Positions 56,960 through 64,000 of a stretch of 64,000 nucleotides of DNA are shown one piece after another. Origin of the DNA: Stenotrophomonas oahuensis (GTDB lineage Bacteria; Pseudomonadota; Gammaproteobacteria; Xanthomonadales; Xanthomonadaceae); contig NZ_CP115541.1 in the NCBI RefSeq assembly GCF_031834595.1, forward strand, positions 2,598,501 to 2,662,500, written 5' to 3'. The notes under the pieces are model-generated. The model worked only from the letters and a program-made list of their open reading frames with translations. It had not been told where the DNA came from and did not search any database. How positions within the stretch are numbered: the first letter of the stretch is position 1; every line of letters begins with the position of its first letter. Made by a program: the position numbers and the translations under genes.

Positions 56960-56970
56960 GTCAGGGGGGA

Positions 56971-58182
56971 TCAGCCCTTGATAACACCCAGCTCCACGCC
57001 GATCCGGGTGAACGCATCAATCGCGCGGTCCAGGTGTGCACGGGTGTGCGCCGCGCTGATCTGGGTGCGGATACGCGCCTGGCCCTTGGGCACCACCGGG
57101 AAGAAGAAGCCGATCGCATAGATGCCTTCTTCGAGCAGGCGCTCGGCGAATTTCTGCGCCAGCGGTGCGTCGTACAGCATCACCGGGCTGATCGGGTGCA
57201 CGCCCGGCTTCACGTCGAAGCCGGCGGCGGTCATCTTCTCGCGGAAATAAGCGGTGTTTTCCTGCAGCGTGGTGCGCAGGTCATCCGCGGCGGCCAGCAT
57301 GTCGAACGCCTTGATGCCGGCGGCCACCACGTGCGGCGGCAGCGAGTTGGAGAACAGGTACGGGCGCGAGCGCTGACGCAGCAGCTCGATCACTTCGGCG
57401 CTGGCGGTGGTGAAGCCACCCAGTGCGCCGCCCATGGCCTTGCCCAGGGTGCCGGTGATGATGTCGATCTTCTCCAGCACGCCCTTCACTTCGGCCGAGC
57501 CGCGGCCGGTGGCACCCAGGAAGCCGGTGGCGTGGCATTCGTCGATGTGCACCAGCGCGTTGTACTTCTTCGCCAGCGCGGTGATCTCATCCAGCGGCGC
57601 AATGAAGCCGTCCATCGAGAACACGCCGTCGGTGGTGATCAGCTTGGTCTTGCAGCCCGCTGCATCGGCCGCCTGCAGCTGCGCTTCGAGGTCCGCCATG
57701 TCGCAGTTGGCATAGCGGAAGCGCTTGGCCTTGCACAGGCGCACGCCGTCGATGATCGAGGCATGGTTGAGTGCATCGGAAATGATGGCGTCGTTCTCAC
57801 CCAGCAGCGGCTCGAACAGGCCGCCGTTGGCGTCGAAGCAGGCCGCGTACAGGATGGTGTCCTGCTTGCCGAAGAAGCCGGCGATCTGCTGTTCCAGCTG
57901 CTTGTGCAGGTCCTGGGTGCCACAGATGAAGCGCACCGACGCCATGCCGAAGCCGTGGCTGTCCAGCGCGTCCTTGGCCGCCTGGATCAGGTCCGGGTGG
58001 TCGGCCAGGCCCAGGTAGTTGTTGGCGCAGAAGTTCAGCACCGTGCGCCCGTCGTCCAGGGTGATCTCGGCCGACTGCGGGCTGGTGATGATGCGCTCGG
58101 ACTTGAACAGGCCCTGGGCGCGGATCGCCTCCAGTTCCTCAACATAGTGCCGGGTCAGCGGGGCATTGGCGGTGTCGGTCAT
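56971..58182 (-). CDS. kbl: Glycine C-acetyltransferase (2-amino-3-ketobutyrate CoA ligase)
   Basis: 403 residues (E. coli 398). A PLP enzyme that splits 2-amino-3-ketobutyrate with CoA into glycine and acetyl-CoA, the second step of threonine catabolism after Tdh. The PLP Lys is Lys248 in [33 protein letters not shown] and [16 protein letters not shown] are typical. In E. coli kbl and tdh are adjacent; here tdh lies about 1 kb upstream, beyond an opposing gene. Confidence 0.95.
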   Translation of the reverse strand: MTDTANAPLTRHYVEELEAIRAQGLFKSERIITSPQSAEITLDDGRTVLNFCANNYLGLADHPDLIQAAKDALDSHGFGMASVRFICGTQDLHKQLEQQIAGFFGKQDTILYAACFDANGGLFEPLLGENDAIISDALNHASIIDGVRLCKAKRFRYANCDMADLEAQLQAADAAGCKTKLITTDGVFSMDGFIAPLDEITALAKKYNALVHIDECHATGFLGATGRGSAEVKGVLEKIDIITGTLGKAMGGALGGFTTASAEVIELLRQRSRPYLFSNSLPPHVVAAGIKAFDMLAAADDLRTTLQENTAYFREKMTAAGFDVKPGVHPISPVMLYDAPLAQKFAERLLEEGIYAIGFFFPVVPKGQARIRTQISAAHTRAHLDRAIDAFTRIGVELGVIKG

Positions 58183-58369
58183 GGCAGGCAGTCACAGAAG
58201 CGGAAAAACACGATTTTACCTGTCCGGGCCAGCTCCGGGGCCTGGCCTGGGCGGTGGGGCAGGGCCGGGCGGAAAACAGTTGCGCATGTGATTGTTGCAT
58301 CGCAATATCAATCAGGTTAAAAAACTGTAAACCACGTCACACCCCACCCACGTCCCGGAGAGACCCCGC

Positions 58370-59071
58370 ATGAACCACGCCACGCGCTGTACCGCCGCCG
58401 TAGTGCTCTGCGCCGCCTTGTTCGCCCCGTTTGTCGCCAGTGCCCAGGACGAGGCCGAGTCTCCCTTCAGCTGGAATGTCACCGGCGTGTCCGATTACGT
58501 GTTCCGAGGTGCCTCGCAGACCGACGAGGACCCGACCGTGCAGGCTGGCTTCACCTACACCTCGCCGGTGGGCCTGTACGCCGGTGTGTGGGGTTCGGGT
58601 GTGGACTTTGGCGACGGTGGACCGGATGCCGAAGTTGATTACTTCATCGGTTATGGCGTGGATGTCACCGACAGCGTCAATTTCGACGTCATGCTCAACC
58701 GCTATTCGTACCCGGGTTCGAGCGAGCTGGCTTACAACGAGCTGATCACCAAGACCACGTTCGCCGAGCACTTCAATGTCACCGTGGCCTACAGCAACGA
58801 TGTCTGGAACACCGACACCGACGGCTGGTACTACGCGGCCGGCACGGAATGGACCCTGCCGCAGGACTTCGTGCTGACCGCCAACATCGGCCGCAGCACG
58901 TTCGAGAAGGACGTGGCCAAGGATTACACCGACTGGAACATCGGCGTCAGCCGCACCTGGGGCCTGTTCACCCTCGGCCTGGGCTACTACGGCACCGACA
59001 GCAGCGGCGACTACAACTTCGGCAAGAATGCCGACGACCGCGTGGTGTTTACCGTTAGCGTCGGGCAGTAG
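58370..59071 (+). CDS. TorF-family putative outer-membrane porin
   Basis: 233 residues. Signal peptide to about residue 25 (FVASA|QDE). The mature part is a beta-barrel with WNVTGVSDYVFRGASQTDED, the TorF-family signature, and repeated aromatic alternating strands to the end (VVFTVSVGQ). Transport substrate unknown. It stands between kbl and tdh on the opposite strand. The TAG stop is again a SMAG GTAG head. Confidence 0.87.
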   Translation: MNHATRCTAAVVLCAALFAPFVASAQDEAESPFSWNVTGVSDYVFRGASQTDEDPTVQAGFTYTSPVGLYAGVWGSGVDFGDGGPDAEVDYFIGYGVDVTDSVNFDVMLNRYSYPGSSELAYNELITKTTFAEHFNVTVAYSNDVWNTDTDGWYYAAGTEWTLPQDFVLTANIGRSTFEKDVAKDYTDWNIGVSRTWGLFTLGLGYYGTDSSGDYNFGKNADDRVVFTVSVGQ

Positions 59072-59089
59072 TGCCGGCCGCTGGCCGGC
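59068..59089 (+). repeat. SMAG palindrome overlapping a stop codon
   Basis: GTAG (59068-59071), then T and GCCGGCC-gct-GGCCGGC. The TAG of the head is the stop of the TorF-family gene. Confidence 0.75.
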
Positions 59090-59105
59090 AACCTCATGAC
59101 CAAAG

Positions 59106-59132
59106 AAAAAGGCACCCGTCGGGTGCCTTTTT
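59106..59132 (+). terminator. Intrinsic terminator of the TorF-family gene
   Basis: GGCACCC-gtc-GGGTGCC with AAAAA before and TTTTT after (59106-59132). It could work in both directions, which fits the convergent tdh transcript. Confidence 0.9.
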
Positions 59133-59133
59133 C

Positions 59134-59199
59134 GTACCGACCAACGGTCGGTACCTACCGGTATCCGGGCCGCGGTAGGTCACGACCGTTGGTCGTGAC
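59134..59199. repeat. SMAG inverted pair, heads inward
   Basis: A minus copy GTACCGACC-aac-GGTCGGTAC-CTAC (59134-59158) and a plus copy GTAG-GTCACGACC-gtt-GGTCGTGAC (59175-59199), 16 bp apart, just beyond the tdh stop. Confidence 0.75.
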
Positions 59200-59208
59200 C
59201 GCGCACCC

Positions 59209-60231
59209 TCAATTCCAGCTAAGCACGACCTTGCCGGCCTTGCCTTCTTCCATCAGGTCAAAGCCCTTCTGGAATTCATCAATCGGCAGCTGATGGGTCA
59301 TCACCTTGCCCAGCGGGAAGCCGCTCAGCACCAGCTGGGTCATCTTGTACCAGGTCTCGTACATCTTGCGGCCGTAGATGCCCTGCACGGTCAGACCCTT
59401 GAAGATGATCTTGTCCCAGTCGCAGCCAGCGCCCTTTGGCATGATGCCGAGCATGGCGATCTTGCCGCCGTGGTACATGCAGTCGAGCATGTCGTTGAAC
59501 GCGCGCGGGTTGCCGCTCATTTCCAGGCCCACGTCGAAGCCCTCCATGTGCAGTTCCTTCATCACGTCCTTCAGCGAAGTGTTGGCGACGTTGACCACGC
59601 GGGTGGCCCCCATGTCGGCCGCCAGCTTCAGGCGGAAATCGTTGACGTCGGTCACCACCACGTTGCGCGCACCGATGTGCTTGCAGATGCCGGCGGCGAT
59701 GATGCCGATCGGGCCGGCACCGGTGATCAGCACGTCTTCGCCGATCACGTCGAACTCCAGCGCGCAGTGCGCGGCGTTGCCGTACGGGTCGAAGAAGGCC
59801 GCCAGTTCGGACGGAATCTGGTCCGGGATCGGCCACAGGTTGCTGGCCGGCATCACCATGTACTCGGCGAAGGCCCCATTGACGTTGACGCCGATACCGA
59901 CGGTGTTCGGGCACAGGTGCGGGCGGCCGCCGCGGCAGTTGCGGCAGTGGCCGCAGACGATGTGGCCTTCTGCCGACACGCGCTGGCCCACTTCATAGCC
60001 GGTCACCGCCGAACCCAGCTCGGCGATGCGGCCAACGAACTCGTGGCCGATGGTCAGGCCCGGCTTGATGGTGCGCTGGCTCCAGTCGTCCCACAGGTAG
60101 ATGTGCAGGTCGGTACCGCAGATGGCGGTCTTTTCCAGCTTGATCAGGACCTCGTTCGGGCCCGGGGTCGGGACCGGCACGTCTTCCAGCCAGATGCCCT
60201 TGGCGGCTTCGCGCTTGACCAGGGCTTTCAT
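59209..60231 (-). CDS. tdh: L-threonine 3-dehydrogenase
   Basis: 340 residues from the ATG at 60231 ([20 protein letters not shown]), the start used by relatives; an ATG five codons earlier (60246) is also possible. Zinc MDR enzyme: threonine plus NAD gives 2-amino-3-ketobutyrate. The catalytic zinc ligand is Cys38 ([12 protein letters not shown]) with GHEFVG. The structural-zinc cysteines lie in [15 protein letters not shown]. The NAD motif is [12 protein letters not shown]. It feeds the product to Kbl. Confidence 0.95.
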   Translation of the reverse strand: MKALVKREAAKGIWLEDVPVPTPGPNEVLIKLEKTAICGTDLHIYLWDDWSQRTIKPGLTIGHEFVGRIAELGSAVTGYEVGQRVSAEGHIVCGHCRNCRGGRPHLCPNTVGIGVNVNGAFAEYMVMPASNLWPIPDQIPSELAAFFDPYGNAAHCALEFDVIGEDVLITGAGPIGIIAAGICKHIGARNVVVTDVNDFRLKLAADMGATRVVNVANTSLKDVMKELHMEGFDVGLEMSGNPRAFNDMLDCMYHGGKIAMLGIMPKGAGCDWDKIIFKGLTVQGIYGRKMYETWYKMTQLVLSGFPLGKVMTHQLPIDEFQKGFDLMEEGKAGKVVLSWN

Positions 60232-60392
60232 TGTTTGCTGCGCCATCGGGGTGGAGCTCGTCAGGGGGAAAGGCGGAATTATAGGGCGGGGAGGGGGGTA
60301 ATCCATGCTGCGGTGCGGCCATGACTTACGGCCGGGAGGACCGGCGCGTCGGGCGCGGTAGACTTCGGGGTTCATTCACCAAGGGCCGCTCC

Positions 60393-62558
60393 ATGCGCTC
60401 GAACCTGCTTGCGTTCTCCGTCATTGCCAGCCTGGGGCTGGTCCAGGTCGCCCATGCCGCTGAAGGCATGTGGGTGCCGCAACAGCTGCCGGAGATCGCC
60501 GGCCCGCTGCAGAAGGCCGGGCTCAAGCTCTCGCCCGAGCAGCTGTCCAACCTGACCGGCGACCCGATGGGCGCGGTGGTGGCGCTGGGCGGCTGCACTG
60601 CCAGCTTTGTTTCCCCGCAGGGCCTGGTGGTGACCAACCACCACTGTGCCTACGGCGCGATCCAGCTCAACTCCACGGCCGAGAAGAACCTGATCAAGGA
60701 CGGCTTCAACGCGCCGACCCTGAAGGACGAACTCAGCGCCGGGCCCAACGCCCGCGTGTTCGTGCTCGACCAGATCACCGACGTGACCGACCAGGCCAAG
60801 GCCGCCATCGCCGCCGCCGGCAAGGACCCGCTGGCCCGCACCCGCGCGCTGGAAGCCTTCGACAAGGCCCAGACCGCCGCGTGTGAAGCCGAAGCCGGCT
60901 TCCGCTGCCGTCTGTACAGTTTCTCCGGCGGCAACACCTACCGCCTGTTCCGCAACATGGAAATCAAGGACGTACGCCTGGTCTATGCGCCCCCGGGCAG
61001 CGTCGGCAAGTTCGGCGGCGATATCGACAACTGGATGTGGCCGCGCCACACCGGCGACTTCTCGTTCTACCGTGCCTACGTCGGCAAGGACGGCAAGCCG
61101 GCCGCGTTCTCGGCCGACAACGTGCCGTACCAGCCCAAGCACTTCCTGAAGTTCGCTGACCAGCCGCTGGGCGCGGACGACTTCGTGATGGTGGCGGGCT
61201 ACCCGGGCCGCACCAACCGCTACGCGCTGGTCGGCGAGTTCAATGAAACCGCCAACTTCACCTATCCGATGATCGCCCGTCACTACAACGCGGTGCTGGC
61301 GCTGATCGATGCGGCTGGCAAGGCCGATCCCGACATCAAGGTGAAGTACGCCAATACCGCCGCCAGCATGAACAACGTGGCCAAGAACTACGCCGGTCAG
61401 CTGGAAGGCTTCAAGCGCATCGACGCCGCTGGCCAGAAGCAGGCCGAAGAGGCCGCCGTGCTGGCCTGGCTGAAAAAGCAGGGTGCCGCCGGCAAGCCGG
61501 CACTGGCCGCCCACGCCCAGCTGCTCAAGCACCTGGACACCAGCAAGTCCACGCGTGAGCGCGACCTGTTCGTCGGCCAGTTCCACAACACCTCTGCCGT
61601 CGCCGCGGCGCTGGCGCTGTACCGCCTGTCGATCGAGCGTGCCAAGCCGGATGCCGAACGTGAAGCCGGCTACCAGGACCGCGACCTGCCGACCCTCGAG
61701 GGCGGCCTGCGTCAGATGGATCGCCGCTATGTGGCGCGCATGGACCAGCAGCTTCAGCAGTACTGGCTGAACCAGTACGTGGCACTGCCGCCTGCGCAGC
61801 GCAGCAACGAAGTGCTCAACCAGTGGCTGGCAGGTACCGATACCGCCGCCGTCGATGCGCTGGTGAAGAAGCTGGCCGGCACCCGGCTGGGCAGCCTGGA
61901 CGAGCGCCTGAAGTGGTTCAAGGCCGACCGCGCCGCGTTTGAAGCCAGCACCGACCCGGTCATCCAGTACGCCGTCGCCATCACCCCGGCGCTGCTGAAG
62001 ATCGAAGAGCAGAAGAAGACCCGTGAAGGCGAATCGCTGATCGCCCGTCCGGCGTACCTGCAGGCACTGGCCGATTACAAGAAGAGCCAGGGCGAGTTCG
62101 TCTACCCGGATGCCAATCTGTCGCTGCGCATCACGTTCGGCAACGTGATGGGCTACACCCCCAAGGACGGCGTGGCCTACACCCCGTTCACCACCCTGGA
62201 AGGCATCGTCGCCAAGGAAACCGGGGCTGACCCGTTCGATTCGCCCAAGGCCCTGCTCGATGCGGTCAAGGCCAAGCGTTACGGCGGCCTGGAAGACAAG
62301 CGGGTCGGCTCGGTGCCGGTCAACTTCCTGTCCAACCTGGACATCACCGGCGGCAACTCCGGTTCGCCGGTGCTGGACGCGCACGGCAAGCTGGTCGGCC
62401 TGGCCTTCGACGGCAACTGGGAATCGGTCAGCTCCAACTGGGTGTTCGACCCGGTCATGACCCGCATGATCGCGGTCGACAGCCGCTACATGCAGTGGAT
62501 CATGCAGGAAGTGGCTCCGGCTCCGCAGCTGCTGAAAGAGTTGAGCCTCACTCCGTGA
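60393..62558 (+). CDS. S46-family dipeptidyl-peptidase, DPP7-like
   Basis: 721 residues with a signal peptide (to about residue 23, AHA|AEG). Chymotrypsin-fold exopeptidase that removes dipeptides from peptide N-termini in the periplasm. By alignment with known S46 enzymes the triad is His84 (TNHHCAYG), Asp222 (HTGDFSFY) and Ser656 (GGNSGSP). Gly674 in AFDGNWE sits where DPP11 has Arg, suggesting DPP7-type preference for hydrophobic P1 residues. It probably supports growth on peptides. Confidence 0.9.
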   Translation: MRSNLLAFSVIASLGLVQVAHAAEGMWVPQQLPEIAGPLQKAGLKLSPEQLSNLTGDPMGAVVALGGCTASFVSPQGLVVTNHHCAYGAIQLNSTAEKNLIKDGFNAPTLKDELSAGPNARVFVLDQITDVTDQAKAAIAAAGKDPLARTRALEAFDKAQTAACEAEAGFRCRLYSFSGGNTYRLFRNMEIKDVRLVYAPPGSVGKFGGDIDNWMWPRHTGDFSFYRAYVGKDGKPAAFSADNVPYQPKHFLKFADQPLGADDFVMVAGYPGRTNRYALVGEFNETANFTYPMIARHYNAVLALIDAAGKADPDIKVKYANTAASMNNVAKNYAGQLEGFKRIDAAGQKQAEEAAVLAWLKKQGAAGKPALAAHAQLLKHLDTSKSTRERDLFVGQFHNTSAVAAALALYRLSIERAKPDAEREAGYQDRDLPTLEGGLRQMDRRYVARMDQQLQQYWLNQYVALPPAQRSNEVLNQWLAGTDTAAVDALVKKLAGTRLGSLDERLKWFKADRAAFEASTDPVIQYAVAITPALLKIEEQKKTREGESLIARPAYLQALADYKKSQGEFVYPDANLSLRITFGNVMGYTPKDGVAYTPFTTLEGIVAKETGADPFDSPKALLDAVKAKRYGGLEDKRVGSVPVNFLSNLDITGGNSGSPVLDAHGKLVGLAFDGNWESVSSNWVFDPVMTRMIAVDSRYMQWIMQEVAPAPQLLKELSLTP

Positions 62559-62573
62559 GGCGCGATCCCGTTT

Positions 62574-62596
62574 TGCCGGGCATGGCCCGGCACTAC
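62574..62596 (-). repeat. SMAG-type palindrome
   Basis: TGCCGGGC-atg-GCCCGGCA followed by CTAC, 15 bp after the S46 peptidase stop and before its terminator. Confidence 0.75.
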
Positions 62597-62622
62597 GGGA
62601 ATTTCCGCGAATGTTTCCAGGC

Positions 62623-62652
62623 AACCCCTCAGCGACGGCTGAGGGGTTTTTT
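62623..62652 (+). terminator. Intrinsic terminator of the S46 peptidase gene
   Basis: AACCCCTCAGC-gacg-GCTGAGGGGTT, an 11-bp stem running into a T-run that ends at 62652. Strong Rho-independent terminator. Confidence 0.93.
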
Positions 62653-62714
62653 GTTGCCGGTGTTACAACCCGGCCTTGCGGCCTGCCGACACGGTAGAAT
62701 GCAGCTCCCCCACG

Positions 62715-62737
62715 ATCGTTCACGTTCTGTGAACGAT
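62715..62737. promoter_or_regulatory. 9-bp inverted repeat upstream of the phosphatase gene
   Basis: ATCGTTCAC-gttct-GTGAACGAT, 36 bp before the ATG. It lies just after a lone -10-like TAGAAT (62695-62700), where an operator or 5-prime UTR hairpin would be. No matching regulator was found in the window. Confidence 0.45.
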
Positions 62738-62773
62738 TGCGACTGTCTTCCCTTTCAAGGATCTCTAGTTCGC

Positions 62774-63418
62774 ATGCGCATCCTGCTTGCCCGTCACGGT
62801 GAAACCCCGTGGAACGCCGAAGGCCGCTACCAGGGCCAGATCGACATCCCGCTGTCGCCGATTGGTGAGGCCCAGGCCCAGGCACTCGGTGCCCGGCTGG
62901 CCTCGGTCGACATCACCCGTGCAGTGGCCTCGCCGCTGTCGCGCGCACAGCGCACCGCGCAGCTGGCCCTGGGCAGCGAACGCGCCGCATCGCTGCTGAC
63001 CGAGCCGGACCTGCAGGAAATCGCCCACGGCGAATGGGAAGGCCTGCTGGCCAGTGAGATCCACGAGAAGGATCCTTCGCGCCTGCGCGCCTGGCGTGAA
63101 GAGCCGGACACCGTGCTGATGCCCGGCGGCGAATCGCTGCGCCTGGTACTGGACCGCAGCTGGCGCGGCCTGGCCCGCGCCGCCGAAGGCCTCGGGGAAC
63201 ACGACACGTTGCTGGTGGTGGCGCATGATGCGGTCAATCGCGTCATTCTGTGCCGCATCCTGGGCCTGCCGCTGTCGCGCCTGTGGACCTTCCGCCAGGC
63301 TCCAACCACGCTCAACATGCTCGAAGGTGCGGACCTGGACAGCCTGGAAGTGGTGCGTCTGAACGATTGCGCCCATCACACCCCGTTCTTCGGCGAAGCC
63401 AAGCACCGCGCGCTGTAA
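62774..63418 (+). CDS. Histidine phosphatase family protein (phosphoglycerate-mutase-like)
   Basis: 214 residues from the ATG at 62774; a long upstream frame extension was rejected. LARHGETPWN has the phospho-accepting His8, with Arg7, Glu87 (HGEWEG) as the acid and His151 (VVAHDAVNRV) as the second catalytic His. Related proteins include CobC/GpmB-like phosphatases. The small size and lack of GpmA landmarks argue against glycolytic mutase. It is followed 23 bp later by folC. Confidence 0.87.
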   Translation: MRILLARHGETPWNAEGRYQGQIDIPLSPIGEAQAQALGARLASVDITRAVASPLSRAQRTAQLALGSERAASLLTEPDLQEIAHGEWEGLLASEIHEKDPSRLRAWREEPDTVLMPGGESLRLVLDRSWRGLARAAEGLGEHDTLLVVAHDAVNRVILCRILGLPLSRLWTFRQAPTTLNMLEGADLDSLEVVRLNDCAHHTPFFGEAKHRAL

Positions 63419-63441
63419 CTCCACGAACACGATTCATTGCC

Positions 63442-64000
63442 ATGACCACCTCCCGCCCGCAGACCCTGACCGACTGGCTCGCCTTCATCGAGCAGCAGCA
63501 TCCGGCCACCATCGACATGGGGTTGGACCGTGTGCGCAGCGTTGCCCAGGCCATGGGGCTGGGCGCGCCCGGCAAGCGCGTGATCGTGGTCGGCGGCACC
63601 AATGGCAAGGGCTCCACCGTCGCTTTCATCGAGGCCATCGGCCGTGCGGCGGGCTGGAAGGTGGGGGCGTATACCTCGCCGCACCTGCTGCACTACAACG
63701 AGCGCGTGCGCATCGACGGTGAAAACGCCAGCGATGCCGCGTTGATCAGCGCCTTCAACACCATCGAGGACGCGCGTGGCGATACCACGCTGACCTACTT
63801 CGAGTACGGGACGCTGGCGGCGCTGCAGCTGTTCGGGCAGGCCGGACTGGATCTGGCGGTGCTGGAGGTCGGCCTGGGCGGTCGCCTGGACGCGGTCAAC
63901 ATCGTCGATGCCGATGTCGCTGTGATCACCACCGTGGACATCGACCACAGTGAGTGGCTGGGCGAGGACCGCGAAGCCATCGGCGCGGAGAAGGCCGGCA
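63442..64000 (+). CDS. folC: Dihydrofolate/folylpolyglutamate synthase, N-terminal part (runs off window end)
   Basis: 186 codons are present, open at the window end. FolC adds glutamate to dihydropteroate (making dihydrofolate) and to tetrahydrofolate. The P-loop VVGGTNGKGSTVAFIE (about residues 49-64), GAYTSPHLLHYNERVRIDG, TYFEYGTLAAL and VLEVGLGGRLDAVNIVDADV are classic Mur-ligase-fold FolC motifs. The rest lies outside the window, so completeness is unknown. Confidence 0.93.
   Translation, partial: MTTSRPQTLTDWLAFIEQQHPATIDMGLDRVRSVAQAMGLGAPGKRVIVVGGTNGKGSTVAFIEAIGRAAGWKVGAYTSPHLLHYNERVRIDGENASDAALISAFNTIEDARGDTTLTYFEYGTLAALQLFGQAGLDLAVLEVGLGGRLDAVNIVDADVAVITTVDIDHSEWLGEDREAIGAEKAG

Noticed and set aside
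58289..58314. Dyad TGATTG...CAATCA before the TorF-family gene as an FNR/ANR box
   Set aside because: The half-sites do not fit TTGAT-N4-ATCAA spacing and the inner repeat has a different centre, so no regulator can be assigned.

Overview
The window reads as a chromosomal segment of a high-GC gammaproteobacterium of the Xanthomonadaceae, most likely Stenotrophomonas. The case rests on three things: strongly GC-biased codon third positions; protein sequences of Xanthomonadaceae type (a 625-residue PrpE, an S46 dipeptidyl-peptidase, a TorF-family porin, a class II DAHP synthase); and many short GTAG-headed palindromes that match the known S. maltophilia SMAG repeat family. No phage, integrase, insertion sequence, CRISPR array or rRNA gene was seen.

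Layout. 1-1355: the start of a TonB-dependent receptor (minus, cut by the window edge), divergent from an exported isoaspartyl peptidase. 1408-34988: one long co-directional block holding almost the whole core transcription/translation gene set: tRNA-Tyr, -Gly, -Thr, tuf, tRNA-Trp, secE, nusG, rplKAJL, rpoBC, rpsLG, fusA, a second tuf, then the S10, spc and alpha operons through rplQ and a terminator. In E. coli these genes lie in two distant clusters. The block has readable promoters (before tRNA-Tyr, rplK, rpsL and rpsJ; weaker before rpsM), leader hairpins, and an intrinsic terminator inside the spc operon between rpsN and rpsH. rpmJ is not present.

35-47.9 kb: a repeat-rich spacer with two composite hairpin cassettes; dsbB and class II DAHP synthase; an MscS-family channel; a lipoprotein amidase; typA with a DUF2127 gene; ppiB; mdh; an RluA-type pseudouridine synthase; an exported duplicated DUF4189-like protein; and prpE. 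48.2-56.9 kb: an unknown 164-residue protein, a beta-class GST, a SleB-type hydrolase, fadH, an MDR oxidoreductase, an OmpA-family protein, and two small exported proteins sharing a C-terminal module on either side of an RsuA-type pseudouridine synthase. 57-64 kb: kbl and tdh (threonine catabolism) split by an opposing TorF-family porin gene, an S46 peptidase, a histidine-phosphatase-family gene and the start of folC.

How the genes work together: the first half builds ribosomes, RNA polymerase, elongation factors and the Sec core. The second half is housekeeping metabolism and envelope functions whose gene borders are studded with SMAG palindromes. I found no obviously new enzymatic system. 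The most unusual signals are the architecture of the palindromes (two subfamilies with opposite pairing geometry; GTAG heads that supply stop codons; a perfect 30-bp inverted repeat enclosing further hairpins), the shared module in the two small exported proteins, and the rearranged regulatory spacers of the ribosomal operons.
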